A stretch of DNA of 64,000 nucleotides from Dokdonella_A sp937902695 (GCA_048498135.1 JBEHYO010000001.1:62001-126000); one strand, 5' to 3'; positions 42,947 to 52,900 are shown, counted from the stretch's first letter. Numbers and translations are program-made. The notes: generated by a model not told the origin, from the sequence alone.

Positions 42947-43986
42947 CAGACGAGCAGGTCCGCCGCGGCGCGCGGCCTGGCAATCGCGGCGACCAGCCGT
43001 TCGAGCTCGCGCCAGCCGTCGCCCCAGGATTTTCCGGCGGTATCGAGATACTGCCCCTTGGCGATGCAGTCGATGCGCGCGGCCTGCGCCAGGCAGCGTT
43101 CCCAGTGCGCTTCGTCCGAGCCCTTGAGCGCGCGGCGATAGATGCCCTCGCGCGCGGGCCAGATGCGCTCGTTGCGGAACGCATTGGCGAGATTCGAGCC
43201 CGCGCTCGAAAGGCGGTACAGCACGCGCAATTCGCGCAGCACCCAGCCGAGCAGCGGGATCAGATCCTCGCCTTCGGCGCGCAGGCCCGCCACGATGCGG
43301 AGCGCGCGGCCGGCGTCGCCGCCGATCGCGGCGTCGGTGAGGCGGAACGCGTCGTAGCGCGCATCGTCGGCGACCAGCGCCTCGAGCGCGGCGACATCGA
43401 GCACGCGACCCTCGCCGAGCAGCGCGAGCTTGTCGATTTCCTGCGCGGCCGCGAGCAGGTTGCCTTCGACGCGGTCGGCGAGCCAGCCGATCGCATCCGG
43501 GGACGCGGCGACGCCGCGGCTCGCGATGCGCGCGCCGATCCAGTCGGGCAATTCCTCGCGCTTCAGCGGCCAGACCGGCACGAACATGCCTGCCTGCTCG
43601 ACCGCCTTGACCCATGCGCCCTCGTGCTGCCTGCTCCAGTCGTTCGTCGTGACGAGCAGCAGCGTGTCCGGCGGCGGCGATTCGCAATAGGCGACGATCG
43701 CGGCGCTGCCGTCCTTGCCGGGCTTGCCGGTCGGGAGGCGCAGGTCGATGAGCTTGCGGCTCGCGAAGAGCGACATCGCGCGGCTCGCGTCGCCGAGGCG
43801 GTTCCAGTCGAAATGCGCTTCGACGTCGAGGACTTCGCGTTCCGTGTAGCCGAGCTCGCGTGCGCGCGAGCGGAATGCGTCGGCGGCTTCCAGGACGAGC
43901 AGGTGCTCGGCGCCGGCGATCAGGCAGACCGGCGCGAGGTCGGGCCCGGCGAGTTGCTTTCGGAATGCGGCGAGCGACGTCGGCAT
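42946..43986 (-). CDS. holA: DNA polymerase III subunit delta
   Basis: A 346-aa clamp-loader subunit that opens the β-clamp. The N-terminal AAA+-like region ('PVCLIAGAEHLLVLEAADAF', 'LFASRKLIDLRLPTGKPG') lacks a functional P-loop, as expected for delta. A middle lid ('AIGWLADRVEGNLLAAAQEI') and a helical collar domain ('LIPLLGWVLRELRVLYRL') follow. It sits between lptE and nadD in a co-directional run, with a degenerate palindromic repeat before it. Confidence 0.95.
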   Translation of the reverse strand: MPTSLAAFRKQLAGPDLAPVCLIAGAEHLLVLEAADAFRSRARELGYTEREVLDVEAHFDWNRLGDASRAMSLFASRKLIDLRLPTGKPGKDGSAAIVAYCESPPPDTLLLVTTNDWSRQHEGAWVKAVEQAGMFVPVWPLKREELPDWIGARIASRGVAASPDAIGWLADRVEGNLLAAAQEIDKLALLGEGRVLDVAALEALVADDARYDAFRLTDAAIGGDAGRALRIVAGLRAEGEDLIPLLGWVLRELRVLYRLSSAGSNLANAFRNERIWPAREGIYRRALKGSDEAHWERCLAQAARIDCIAKGQYLDTAGKSWGDGWRELERLVAAIARPRAAADLLV

Positions 43987-44009
43987 TGCCGGATTGTACG
44001 TCGCCTTTC

Positions 44010-44035
44010 CCCCTCTGCCTCTTGCGTGAGAGGGG
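44010..44035. repeat. Degenerate CCCCTCT/AGAGGGG inverted repeat
   Basis: CCCCTCT (44010–44016) and AGAGGGG (44029–44035) flank a 12-nt loop in the lptE–holA gap. It resembles a worn copy of the element at 2151–2174. Confidence 0.55.
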
Positions 44036-44044
44036 AACGCGAGA

Positions 44045-44554
44045 TCATTTCCCGGAGTTGGCGATCGCCTCGAGCCGCCGCAGGATCGTCTGCGTCATGT
44101 CGCGCTGAAGCTCCTGCGTCAGAAGATCGACCTCGGCCGCGACGCCGAGCGCCTGGCTGGCATCGAAGGTGAAATCGCGCGAAAGCTCGATCGTCTGCTT
44201 CGGCAGCAGCGCCGTGCCGCCGGCATCCTGCACCTCGAACTCGACGTGATAGCGCAGCGAATACTCGGTCGCGCGCGCGTTGCCGCCGACCGAGAGCACG
44301 TCGGTCGAGAACGCGTTCGCGCTGATGTTCATGACCGCGACGCCGGGCGCGACCGTGTCCACGACCTCGGTGCCCGAGCGCGGCAGCGCCTTGGCGAGAT
44401 CCTTCGCGAGCGGGCTCGACGGATCGGATATCTGGATGTGCACCTGTTTCATGCTCGCCGGGAGATTCGCCTCCTTGCGCAGGTGGAAGCCGCAGCCCGC
44501 GAGGGCGAGAGCGGCGACGGCGCAAACGGCGAGCGAAAGGCGGCGCAGGATCAT
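44045..44554 (-). CDS. lptE: LPS-assembly lipoprotein LptE
   Basis: A 169-aa outer-membrane lipoprotein that plugs the LptD barrel and is needed to insert LPS. The lipobox 'LALAGC' puts the lipidated Cys at residue 21. 'GFHLRKEANLPASMKQVHIQ' is the standard LptE opening, and 'ATEYSLRYHVEFEVQDAGG' and the C-terminal 'MTQTILRRLEAIA' agree with the family. Its start overlaps the end of a GST gene by 4 bp (ATGA), while in most relatives leuS comes directly upstream. Confidence 0.93.
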   Translation of the reverse strand: MILRRLSLAVCAVAALALAGCGFHLRKEANLPASMKQVHIQISDPSSPLAKDLAKALPRSGTEVVDTVAPGVAVMNISANAFSTDVLSVGGNARATEYSLRYHVEFEVQDAGGTALLPKQTIELSRDFTFDASQALGVAAEVDLLTQELQRDMTQTILRRLEAIANSGK

Positions 44555-45195
44555 GTGCGGGTTCCGGGGCGGATCGGGAAGCGATCGTCGAGGAGATCAT
44601 ACGGCGCCTGCCAGCGCGGCAGCGAACGGATGCGCTCGAGCCACGCCGTCACGGCCGGCCACGGCGCCAGATCGACCTCGGCCTGGTCGGCCCAGAAGAG
44701 GTAGCCGCAGCACGAGACGTCGGCGATCGTCGGCGCCGCGCCGACGAGGAAGGGTTCGACGCCGAGCGCAAGGTCGAGCCGGTCGAGGTCGGCGTGCATG
44801 CGGTGGGTCCAGTACGCTTCGAGCGCGTCGCCGGCCGGCGTGAAGCGGCGCGAGAAACGCAGGTGCGGCAGGCTCATCGCGATGCGGTTGGCTTCCCACG
44901 CGAGCCACTCGCGCACGCGCGTCTTCGCGGCGGGCGTCGCGCCGTCGAGCGCGCGGTGGCGGCGCGCGAGGTGATCGAGGATCGCGTTCGACTGGCAGAC
45001 CGCGAGGCCGTCCTCATCGACCAGCGCCGGCACTTCGCCGAACATCGACGCGCGCCGGAAATCGTCGGGACGCTCCGCGCGCGGCAGGTTGAGATCGACG
45101 GGCCGCTGCTCGAACGGCACGCCGATCAGCGTCAGCGCGAGCGCGACCTTGTAGCTGTGGCCCGATTCGCGGTGGCAATAGAGGATCGGTTGCAT
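44551..45195 (-). CDS. Glutathione S-transferase family protein
   Basis: A 214-aa protein with a thioredoxin-like N-terminal domain ('ILYCHRESGHSYKVALALTL', glutathione site 'FGEVPALVDEDG', 'CQSNAILDHLA') and an all-helical C-terminal domain ('IADVSCCGYLFWADQ'). The likely catalytic residue is a Ser in 'ESGHSYK'. Substrate unknown; such GSTs conjugate or reduce electrophiles in the cytosol. It lies between leuS and lptE and overlaps lptE by 4 bp, so it appears to have entered, or been retained in, this otherwise conserved gene run. Confidence 0.9.
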   Translation of the reverse strand: MQPILYCHRESGHSYKVALALTLIGVPFEQRPVDLNLPRAERPDDFRRASMFGEVPALVDEDGLAVCQSNAILDHLARRHRALDGATPAAKTRVREWLAWEANRIAMSLPHLRFSRRFTPAGDALEAYWTHRMHADLDRLDLALGVEPFLVGAAPTIADVSCCGYLFWADQAEVDLAPWPAVTAWLERIRSLPRWQAPYDLLDDRFPIRPGTRT

Positions 45196-45208
45196 GGCCG
45201 ATCGCGAT

Positions 45209-47944
45209 CTACACGACCACGTTGACGATCTTGCCCGGCACGACGATGACCTTCTTCGGCGTCGCGCCGCCGAGCAGATCGACGACCTTCGGTTCGGCGA
45301 GCGCGATGCGCTCGACGTCTTCGCGCGATGCCGAAACCGAAACGTCGATCGTGCCGCGCAGCTTGCCGTTGACCTGCACGGCGAGCGTAACGGTGTCCTT
45401 CGCCAGCGCGGCGGGATCCGCGCGCGGCCAGGGCTGGTCGTCGAGCGGGCTGGATTTGATCGAACCCGGACCGATCGGATGGCCGAGCGCCTGCCAGAGC
45501 GCGAGGCAGATGTGCGGCGTCACCGGGTTCAGGAGCAGCACCATCGCTTCGAGCGCTTCGTGGCGCACGGCGCGACCCTGGTCGCTCGCATCGTCGAACC
45601 TGGCGAGCGCGTTCAGCAGTTCCATCAGCGCCGCGATCGCGGTGTTGAACGCGTAGCGGCGGCCGATGTCGTCGGACACCTTGTGGATCGTCTCGTGCGT
45701 CTGCCGGCGCATGGCCTTCTGCGCCGCGTTCAATGCCGATGCGTCGAGCACGGGCGCGGAACCGCCGGCGACGTGCGCGGACACCTCGCGCCAGAACCGC
45801 CGCAGGAAACGCGCCATGCCCTCGACGCCGGCTTCGCTCCATTCGAGCGACTGATCGGGCGGCGCGGCGAACATCGAGAAGAGCCGCACGGTGTCGGCGC
45901 CGTACTTGTCCACCATCGACTGCGGATCGACGCCGTTGTTCTTCGACTTCGACATCTTCTCGGTGGCACCGATCTCAACCGGCTTGCCGTCGGCCTTCAG
46001 CACCGCGCCGACGACGCGCGCGCGCTCGTCGCGCCGGATCTCGACGTCGGCCGGATTGATCCAGGTCTTCGAGCCGTCTTTTTCCTCGCGGTAGAACGTC
46101 TCGGCGATGACCATGCCCTGACAGAGGAGATTCGTCGCGGGCTCGTCCGAGTGCACGAGGCCTTCGTCGCGCAGGAGCTTGTGATAGAACCGGAAATAGA
46201 GCAGATGCAGGATCGCGTGCTCGATGCCGCCGATGTACTGGTCGACCGGCAGCCAGTAATCCGCGCGGCGGTCGACCATGTCCGCGGCGCCCGGGCTCGT
46301 GTAGCGCGCGTAGTACCAGCTCGATTCCATGAACGTGTCGAACGTGTCGGTCTCGCGCTCGGCCGGGCCGCCGCAGTCGGGGCACGTCGTCTTGCGCCAC
46401 TCGGCATCGGACTTGATCGGCGAGCGCACGCCGGTGAATGCGACGTTCTCCGGCAGGAGCACCGGGAGCTGGTCCTCCGGTACCGGCACCGCGCCGCATT
46501 TCGCGCAATAGATGATCGGGATCGGGCAGCCCCAGTAGCGCTGGCGCGAGACGCCCCAGTCGCGAAGGCGCCAGTTGACGCGCCGCTCGCCGGTGCCGGT
46601 CTCCTCGAAGCGTTTCGCGAGCGCGTCGAACGCACCGCGATAGTCGAGGCCGTCGTACTCGCCCGAGTTCACCAGCCAGCCGTAGCCGGTGAACGCGCCC
46701 TTCTCGACGATGTCGCGCTCAAACTGCTCCACGATCGCGAGCGCCGCAGGCGCCTCGTAGACGTCGAGCCGCGGCTCCTCGCCGAGCGCGCTCGACATCG
46801 GATCGACGTTGCGCGTCGCGTCGCGGCCGAGCTCGCGGATCGCATCGCGCACGGCGTCGCTGACGACGACCATCCTGATCAGGAGGTCGTACTTCGTCGC
46901 GAACTCCCAGTCGCGCTCGTCGTGGCCCGGCACGGCCATGACGGCGCCGGTGCCGTAGCCCATCAGCACGAAGTTAGCGATCCAGATCGGCACTTCCTCG
47001 CCGGTGACCGGATGGATTGCGACGAGGCCGGTGTCGATGCCCTTCTTTTCCTGCGTCTCGATGTCGGCCTCGGCCGTGCCGCCCTGCCGGCATTCGTCGA
47101 CGAACGCGGCGACGAGCGGCTTCGACGCGGCAGCCTTGAGGGCCAACGGATGCTCGGCGGCGATCGCGAGATACGTCGCGCCCATCAGCGTGTCCGGGCG
47201 CGTCGTGAAGATGCGCAGCGGCTCGGGCTCGCCTTTCACGGCGAAGGCGATCTCGAGGCCTTCCGAGCGCCCGATCCAGTTGCGCTGCATGATCTTGACC
47301 GCATCGGGCCAGCCCGGCAGGCGATCGAGCGACTCGAGGAGCTCATCGGCGTACGCGGTGATCCTGAGGAACCACTGCGGAATCTCGCGCTTCTCGACCA
47401 GCGCGCCGGTGCGCCAGCCGCGCCCGTCTATGACCTGCTCGTTGGCGAGCACGGTCTGGTCGACCGGATCCCAGTTCACGACCGATTGCTTGCGGTACGC
47501 CAGGCCCTTCTTGAAGAGGCGCACGAACATGCGCTGCTCGTGCACGTAGTACTCGGGCCGCGACGTCGCGAACTCGCGCGACCAGTCGATCGCGTAGCCG
47601 AGCGTCGCGAGCTGGCTGCGCATATGCTCGATGTTCGCGTAGGTCCACTTCGCGGGCGCCGTCGAGTTCTTGATCGCCGCGTTCTCGGCCGGCAGGCCGA
47701 ATGCGTCCCACGCCATCGGCTGCAGGACGTTCCTGCCCTGCATGCGCTGGTAGCGCGTGATGACGTCGCCGATCGTGTAGTTGCGCACGTGGCCCATGTG
47801 CAGCGCACCCGACGGGTACGGCAGCATCGACAGGCAATAGAACTTCGGCTTTGGCGAGTTCTCGTCGACGACGTAGGCGCGCGTCTCGTTCCAGAACTTC
47901 TGCGCGTCGGACTCGATCGCGCGGGGATCGTAGGCTTGCTGCAT
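45209..47944 (-). CDS. leuS: Leucyl-tRNA synthetase
   Basis: A 911-aa class I aminoacyl-tRNA synthetase charging tRNA-Leu. HMGH is at 49–52 and 'EKMSKSKNN' is the KMSKS loop; the CP1 editing domain and the C-terminal anticodon-side helices are complete. It is about 50 residues longer than E. coli LeuRS. Much of the surplus lies between 'GHDERDWEFATKYDLLIRMV' and 'GEYDGLDYRGAFDAL', where a helical stretch ('EAPAALAIVEQFERDIVEKG') enlarges the segment after the editing domain. The start is the ATG of 'MQQAYDPRAIE'. A tRNA-Leu gene is elsewhere in the window (7352). Confidence 0.97.
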   Translation of the reverse strand: MQQAYDPRAIESDAQKFWNETRAYVVDENSPKPKFYCLSMLPYPSGALHMGHVRNYTIGDVITRYQRMQGRNVLQPMAWDAFGLPAENAAIKNSTAPAKWTYANIEHMRSQLATLGYAIDWSREFATSRPEYYVHEQRMFVRLFKKGLAYRKQSVVNWDPVDQTVLANEQVIDGRGWRTGALVEKREIPQWFLRITAYADELLESLDRLPGWPDAVKIMQRNWIGRSEGLEIAFAVKGEPEPLRIFTTRPDTLMGATYLAIAAEHPLALKAAASKPLVAAFVDECRQGGTAEADIETQEKKGIDTGLVAIHPVTGEEVPIWIANFVLMGYGTGAVMAVPGHDERDWEFATKYDLLIRMVVVSDAVRDAIRELGRDATRNVDPMSSALGEEPRLDVYEAPAALAIVEQFERDIVEKGAFTGYGWLVNSGEYDGLDYRGAFDALAKRFEETGTGERRVNWRLRDWGVSRQRYWGCPIPIIYCAKCGAVPVPEDQLPVLLPENVAFTGVRSPIKSDAEWRKTTCPDCGGPAERETDTFDTFMESSWYYARYTSPGAADMVDRRADYWLPVDQYIGGIEHAILHLLYFRFYHKLLRDEGLVHSDEPATNLLCQGMVIAETFYREEKDGSKTWINPADVEIRRDERARVVGAVLKADGKPVEIGATEKMSKSKNNGVDPQSMVDKYGADTVRLFSMFAAPPDQSLEWSEAGVEGMARFLRRFWREVSAHVAGGSAPVLDASALNAAQKAMRRQTHETIHKVSDDIGRRYAFNTAIAALMELLNALARFDDASDQGRAVRHEALEAMVLLLNPVTPHICLALWQALGHPIGPGSIKSSPLDDQPWPRADPAALAKDTVTLAVQVNGKLRGTIDVSVSASREDVERIALAEPKVVDLLGGATPKKVIVVPGKIVNVVV

Positions 47945-48094
47945 CGTGGGATCGGGGCGGCGCCGCGTGCATCGACGCGCCGGCCGCAAGAAAATATGGG
48001 ACGAGGAGCCTAGCTCAGCGAACGTCGCATGGAAAGCGCGCGCCGGGCCGCGCCGGGCATCCGCGGCGAGGAAATCCCGTCGCCGAAAACGATG

Positions 48095-48173
48095 CCGCCG
48101 CCCTCGCGGGCGGCGGTTTGCAGGTTCCCTGAAGATCGACCGTACAGCGGTGGCCGCTCGTCCGTGAGCGGCC
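48095..48173 (-). terminator. Two strong hairpins downstream of the NGFD-tail gene
   Basis: CCGCCGCCC/GGGCGGCGG with a 4-nt loop (48095–48116), and GGCCGCTC/GAGCGGCC with a 6-nt loop (48152–48173). On the minus strand the first is followed within six bases by TTTT. They lie just past the stop of the 96-aa gene and probably end the exported-protein transcript. The upstream side belongs to the leuS promoter region. Confidence 0.5.
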
Positions 48174-48181
48174 GCCGTCGG

Positions 48182-48472
48182 TCACGGGTCGAAACCGTTC
48201 GCGAAGATCGTGTCGCTCGCGCAACCCAGCGGGTTGTCGATGCGGCTCGTCATCGTGATTCCGCCACCCGACGGCGCATGCGACTTCGCCGCCAGGGTCG
48301 CGTGGACGCTCATCCGCGCATCCGCCGACTGCAACGTTCCCGTCGGCTTCATTTCCGCGAGGATGCCGTACTGGGCAGATTCGGCCGAGCCGCTCAGCAA
48401 CAGGCCGACGCCCAGGGCGCCTGCCGCGCTGACCGCACTCGCGCGCGTCATTGCTCGTGTCCTCGGTTTCAT
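48182..48472 (-). CDS. Small exported protein with C-terminal NGFD tail
   Basis: A 96-aa protein with a signal peptide (basic start, hydrophobic 'AVSAAGALGVGLLLSG', cleavage near 'SAESA'). The mature part is only ~60 residues ('ILAEMKPTGTLQSADARMSV', 'GGGITMTSRIDNPLGCASD') and ends 'IFANGFDP'. The tail matches the 'LLRNGFEDP' near the end of the LRR protein at 55454. I recall 'IFxxGFE' tails on many exported proteins of Rhodanobacteraceae but know no assigned function. It begins 1 bp after the S74-domain gene, so the two are co-expressed. Confidence 0.7.
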   Translation of the reverse strand: MKPRTRAMTRASAVSAAGALGVGLLLSGSAESAQYGILAEMKPTGTLQSADARMSVHATLAAKSHAPSGGGITMTSRIDNPLGCASDTIFANGFDP

Positions 48473-48473
48473 T

Positions 48474-49832
48474 TCACTTCCCCTGTGCGGCTTCGAGCTT
48501 CTCGAGGCGGGCCGTCAGGCGGTCCACGGTCTTCTGCAGCGCGATGTTCTTCTGGGCGAGCTCCTGCACCGCCGCCATGGTCACGATTTCCGCCGGATAG
48601 GTATCCACCTGCAGCACTTCGTTGGCCGGTGTCTTCTCGGCGCCGGGCAGGTATTCGCCCGAGCCCGAGACCGCGTCCGGGAACACCTGCCGGAACTGCT
48701 GGGCGATCACGTTGTAATAACGCTGCGAGGCGATCTCGGAATGCTCGGAAAGATACGCTGGCGTGTATTCGAACGTGACGAAGTTGAGGCGCGAAAGCGT
48801 ATCCAGCGCATTGCTAACCGGCTGGATGTTCTGCTTGATGCGCGCGTCCGACGGGGCCTTCGGATTGGCTGCCGTCGACTGCGAGATCGTCCCCGTGCGG
48901 ACATTCTTCGCGGAGAGATCGCCGTCGATCTCGACCGGATTGACGACGTGTACGCCGTTGGTCGCATCGATGTAGAGCTTGCCGTCCGCGTCGTGCTCGT
49001 AGAGTCGGCCGTAGCTGCCGGTGCGCGAAACCATCGTGATGTCGGCGTCGTCGTCGCCGCCTGAAACACGCGGAGCGACCACGAAATCGTCGCTGCTGCC
49101 GAACAGCAGCGTGTTGGTGTTGACCATCGTGCCGCCGGTGGCCGAAATGATGAACTGATCGGGCGCCGTATCGGTGATTGCGGAGATGCCGCCCTCATCG
49201 GCAAAGACGATCGAGCCCTGGTTGACCGTGCCTGCGTTGAAGCCGCCGGCGATCGAGTACGCGCCGGCCGCGCCGTTCGAGTAGGTCATCGACGTCGCAT
49301 AGGTGCCGGCCGCCGCCTCACCGCCGTACGGCGACAGGCTGACGCCTCCGCTTGTATAGAAGTTCGCCGTGTAGAAGCCGTTGACGCCGACATGGAAGTT
49401 CGCCGCATCGGTCGTTCCGACGTAGTCACCACCGGTCGTGCCGGCATTGCCGTCTATCAGCCACGACGGCGGGCAGACGCCGTCCGGCGCAACCGGCGTG
49501 CGGCCGCTGAGCGGCGTGAACTCGGAGGTTCCCGCGCGCCGCACGGCGACGCCGACGAACGAGCCCATCTTGGCGGAATTGCCGAGATCGACTTCCGTGC
49601 TGAATGCGCCGTTGTGCACGTCGACGCCGAACACCGTCGTCGCCGGAGCGCTCGCAATCGCGGCCGATTCGGACGGATAGACCGCAATCTGGATGTCGTA
49701 TTTGCCGTTGGCGCCGCGTCCGGCATCGGTCAGCTGACCGTGGTAGGTGAAGGTACCGGCGAAGGCCGCCGATGAGGTCAAGGCGAGCAACAGCGCTGCC
49801 GCCAACGTTCTGGATCGACTCGAAATAGGCAT
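48474..49832 (-). CDS. Exported protein with C-terminal S74 intramolecular chaperone domain
   Basis: A 452-aa protein with a signal peptide (cleaved near 'SSAAFA', ~residue 25). A β-rich region starts 'GTFTYHGQLTDAGRGANGKYDIQIAVYP', followed by a Gly/Thr/Ser-rich middle that looks like a β-helix fibre. The C-terminal ~130 residues form a Peptidase_S74 domain: 'SDARIKQNIQPV' (with the catalytic Ser and Lys pattern), 'YYNVIAQQFRQVFPDAV' and a terminal coiled coil. S74 domains trimerise phage tail fibres and then cut themselves off. Here the domain sits on a bacterial secreted protein, suggesting a trimeric surface fibre. GGGAG lies 8 nt before the ATG. The 96-aa gene follows directly. Confidence 0.87.
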   Translation of the reverse strand: MPISSRSRTLAAALLLALTSSAAFAGTFTYHGQLTDAGRGANGKYDIQIAVYPSESAAIASAPATTVFGVDVHNGAFSTEVDLGNSAKMGSFVGVAVRRAGTSEFTPLSGRTPVAPDGVCPPSWLIDGNAGTTGGDYVGTTDAANFHVGVNGFYTANFYTSGGVSLSPYGGEAAAGTYATSMTYSNGAAGAYSIAGGFNAGTVNQGSIVFADEGGISAITDTAPDQFIISATGGTMVNTNTLLFGSSDDFVVAPRVSGGDDDADITMVSRTGSYGRLYEHDADGKLYIDATNGVHVVNPVEIDGDLSAKNVRTGTISQSTAANPKAPSDARIKQNIQPVSNALDTLSRLNFVTFEYTPAYLSEHSEIASQRYYNVIAQQFRQVFPDAVSGSGEYLPGAEKTPANEVLQVDTYPAEIVTMAAVQELAQKNIALQKTVDRLTARLEKLEAAQGK

Positions 49833-49966
49833 GTCTCATCTCCCTGTCGTTATACCGCTGTGACCGGCGGTACCTATACAAACGCAAACGGCGCGGGAAC
49901 CCTGACAAGCGAGATCGTTCAGGCAGATTCCTGGGCGGGGACGCCTCGCAGGCGCCCGCGAGCGCC

Positions 49967-52900
49967 TCAGGCGCGCGGCGCCGGCGCGAGACGCTTGCGC
50001 AGATCGTCCGCATAGGGCGTGCGCAGCGAGCGAAGATGCCGCTCCACCTCGGACCTCAGCTGGCGGGCCGGCGCCGTGCGCCCCTCACCGTCCAGCGCGG
50101 CGACGAGCGCGACCTCGACCTCGAGAACCCGCGGGTCCGACGCCGGCAGCAGGGGCCTGCGCAATGCCAGCGCCTCGCGCAGGAGCGCTTCGGCGTCGGC
50201 GTGGCGATTCACGGCGAGCTCCGCCCGCGCGAGCGCGAACAGCGGCGTTGCGATCAGGAAGTGCCCCGGCGGCAGGATCCTGCGCGCGAGCGCGAGCGAG
50301 GCTTGGCCATGCTCGATCGCGGCCGCCGTGCCGCCGCCGTCGAGCTCGGTCTCGCTGAGCCCGGCGAGTGCGACGATCTGCCCGCGATCGGGCGAGCCGA
50401 TATGGCCGAATGCTGCGTTCGCCTGCGTCAGCATCGAAAGCGCGTCGTCGTGCCTGTGCATGGCACGCAGCAGCGTGCCGAGATCGGCGCGCGTGTTCGC
50501 GACCTGCGGCGATTCGGCCGAACCGTGCGCGAGCACGACCGCGAGCGCGCCGGCCAGATCGCCCTGCGCATCCGCGTAGCGGCCTTCGAGCATGCGCGTC
50601 GTGCCGCGTGCGCGCAGCGGATTCGCGCTCTGCGCGCTGGCCTTGCCGTATGCGGTCTCATAGACGCCGATCGAGCGCGTCAGCATCGCGTCGGCCTCGG
50701 CCAGGCGGCCGAGATCGCGAAGGTCCTTGCCGGCCGCGGTGTAATACGAGCCGAGATCGGGCGGATGCATCTGCGCCGAATTGTTCGCCCGATCGATCAG
50801 CGCGAGCCGCTGCGGCAGCGATTCGGCGATGCGCCCCTCGAGCTCCAGCGTGACGAGCAGGTTGTGCTGCACGATCAGCGTATCGCGATGCTGCGGGCCG
50901 ACCGTTTCCATGCGGATCGCCAGCGACCGGCGCAGCGCGCGCTCGGCGCCGGCGAGATCGCCCTTGTCGCTCAGCATGTTGCTGAGCTCGTTGAGCGCGT
51001 GCGCGACGTGGAAACTGTTCTCGCCGAAGAGCGCGCGCCAGCCGTCGATGCCGTGCCGGAACGCGCCCTCGGCTTCGTCGAAGCGGCCGGCGTTGCCGAG
51101 CACGGTGCCGAGCTCGACCCATTCCTCGGCGACCGATTCGTTGCGATCGCCGAGCGCCGCGACATCCTGCGCGAGCGCGTCGCGCAGGAGCGCCTCGGCG
51201 GCATCGCCGTCGCCCTTGCCGATCAGGCAGTGCGCGATGATGTTGTGCGCCTTGGCGGTGAGCTCGGCCGACGCCGGCATCGATTCCTGCAGCAGCTGCA
51301 TGCCTTCCTTCGCGTGCGCGATCGCGACATCGTACTGATCGTTGTCGTCCTCGACGCCGGCGACGCCGATGAGCACGCGCGCGCGGATGTCGTCGGGCAA
51401 TGCCGAGCCTTCGCTCGCCGCCAGCGCGCGCTTCAGAAGCTGCTGCGCGCGGTCGAAATCGCCGATCTGCTCGTAGAGATCGGCGAGCAGCGCCGAGGCG
51501 TCGGCATCGAGCGCGGCATCGTGCGGGCCGCGGTCGATCTGCTGCTCGCCTTTCTCGAGCAGCTCGTGCGCGGTCAGCGGCTTGCCCTGGTTCGCGTCCG
51601 GCTCGGTCTGCTCGAACACCGCGACGAGGAACTGCCGCACCGCTTCGGCGCGGCGCGTCTGCTGCTGCGCAAGCGCGGCGGCCGAGCGCGCGCGCTGCGC
51701 CTGCTCGCGCGCGCGATGCGCCTGCAGCAGCGCCGCGCCGAGTGCCGCGAACAGCACCAGCGTCGCAATCAGGGCCGCCGCCGTGCCGATGCGGTGGCGT
51801 CCGATGAACTTGCCGATGACGTAGCGCGCGCTGTCGGCGCGCGCCGTGATCGGCCGGTCGTTGAGATAGTTCTGCACGTCTGCCGCGAGCGCCTCGACGC
51901 TCGCATAGCGCCGTTCGGGCTCGCGGCGGAGCGCGGTCAGCACGATCACGTCGAGATCGCCGTGCAGCGTGCGCGCCGGCAGCGGCGGCACGCGCGCGCG
52001 TCGCTCCGGATCGCGCATCGCGGCGGCGACGCTCGGCGCGCTGCACAGCGGGCCGTCGATCAGGCGCGCCCATTCGACCGGCGTCGCGGTGTCGTCGAGC
52101 CGGTACGGACGCGCGCCGGAGAGCAGCTCGTAGAGGAGAACGCCGAGCGCGTAGATGTCGGCCGCCGTCGTGACGAGCCCGCCGCGCAGCTGCTCGGGCG
52201 CCGCGTACGCCGGCGTGAACGCGTGCATGCGCGTCTGCGTATCGTCCGACAGGGCCGGATTCAGCAGCGTCGCGACGCCGAAATCGAGCAGCTTGACCGT
52301 GCCGTCGGACGTGACGAGCACGTTCGACGGCTTGATGTCGCGATGCACGACGAGGCGCCGGTGCGCGAATTGCACCGCCTCGCAGATTTCGAGGAACAGC
52401 TTGAGGCGCGTGCGCACGTCGCAGTTGCGCTCGCCGACGTACTGCAGGAGCGGCTCGCCGTCGACATATTCCATCGCGAAATACGGCCGGCCGTCGTCGG
52501 CGATGCCGCCGTCGAGCACGCGCGCGATGTTCGGATGCTCGAGATCGGCAAGGATCTGCCGCTCGCGCAGGAAACGGCGTCGAAGGCCGGCGCTGTCGTC
52601 GCCGGTGCGGATCAGCTTGAGCGCCGCGCGCTGCTCGAACTGCCCGTCCGCCCGCTCGGCGAGATGGACCACGCCCATGCCGCCGCGGCCGAGCTCGCGC
52701 AGCACGCGCCAGCGTCCGATCCTGAGCCCGGCGATCTCCTCGCCGAGGTCCGGATCGGCGTAATCGGCCCAGGCGAGCGCAACGTGCCCCGGCGCGTGCA
52801 GCAGCGTCGGCGCATCGAGCTCGGCGTCGGCATCGCGGCGCAGCAGCGCCGCCAGCTCGTCGCGCAGCGCCGCATCGCCCGCGCAGGCGCGATCGATCGC

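Noticed and set aside
45194..48013. 939-codon open frame on the plus strand opposite leuS
   Set aside because: It mirrors leuS over its full length and has no recognisable motif, signal or ribosome-binding site.
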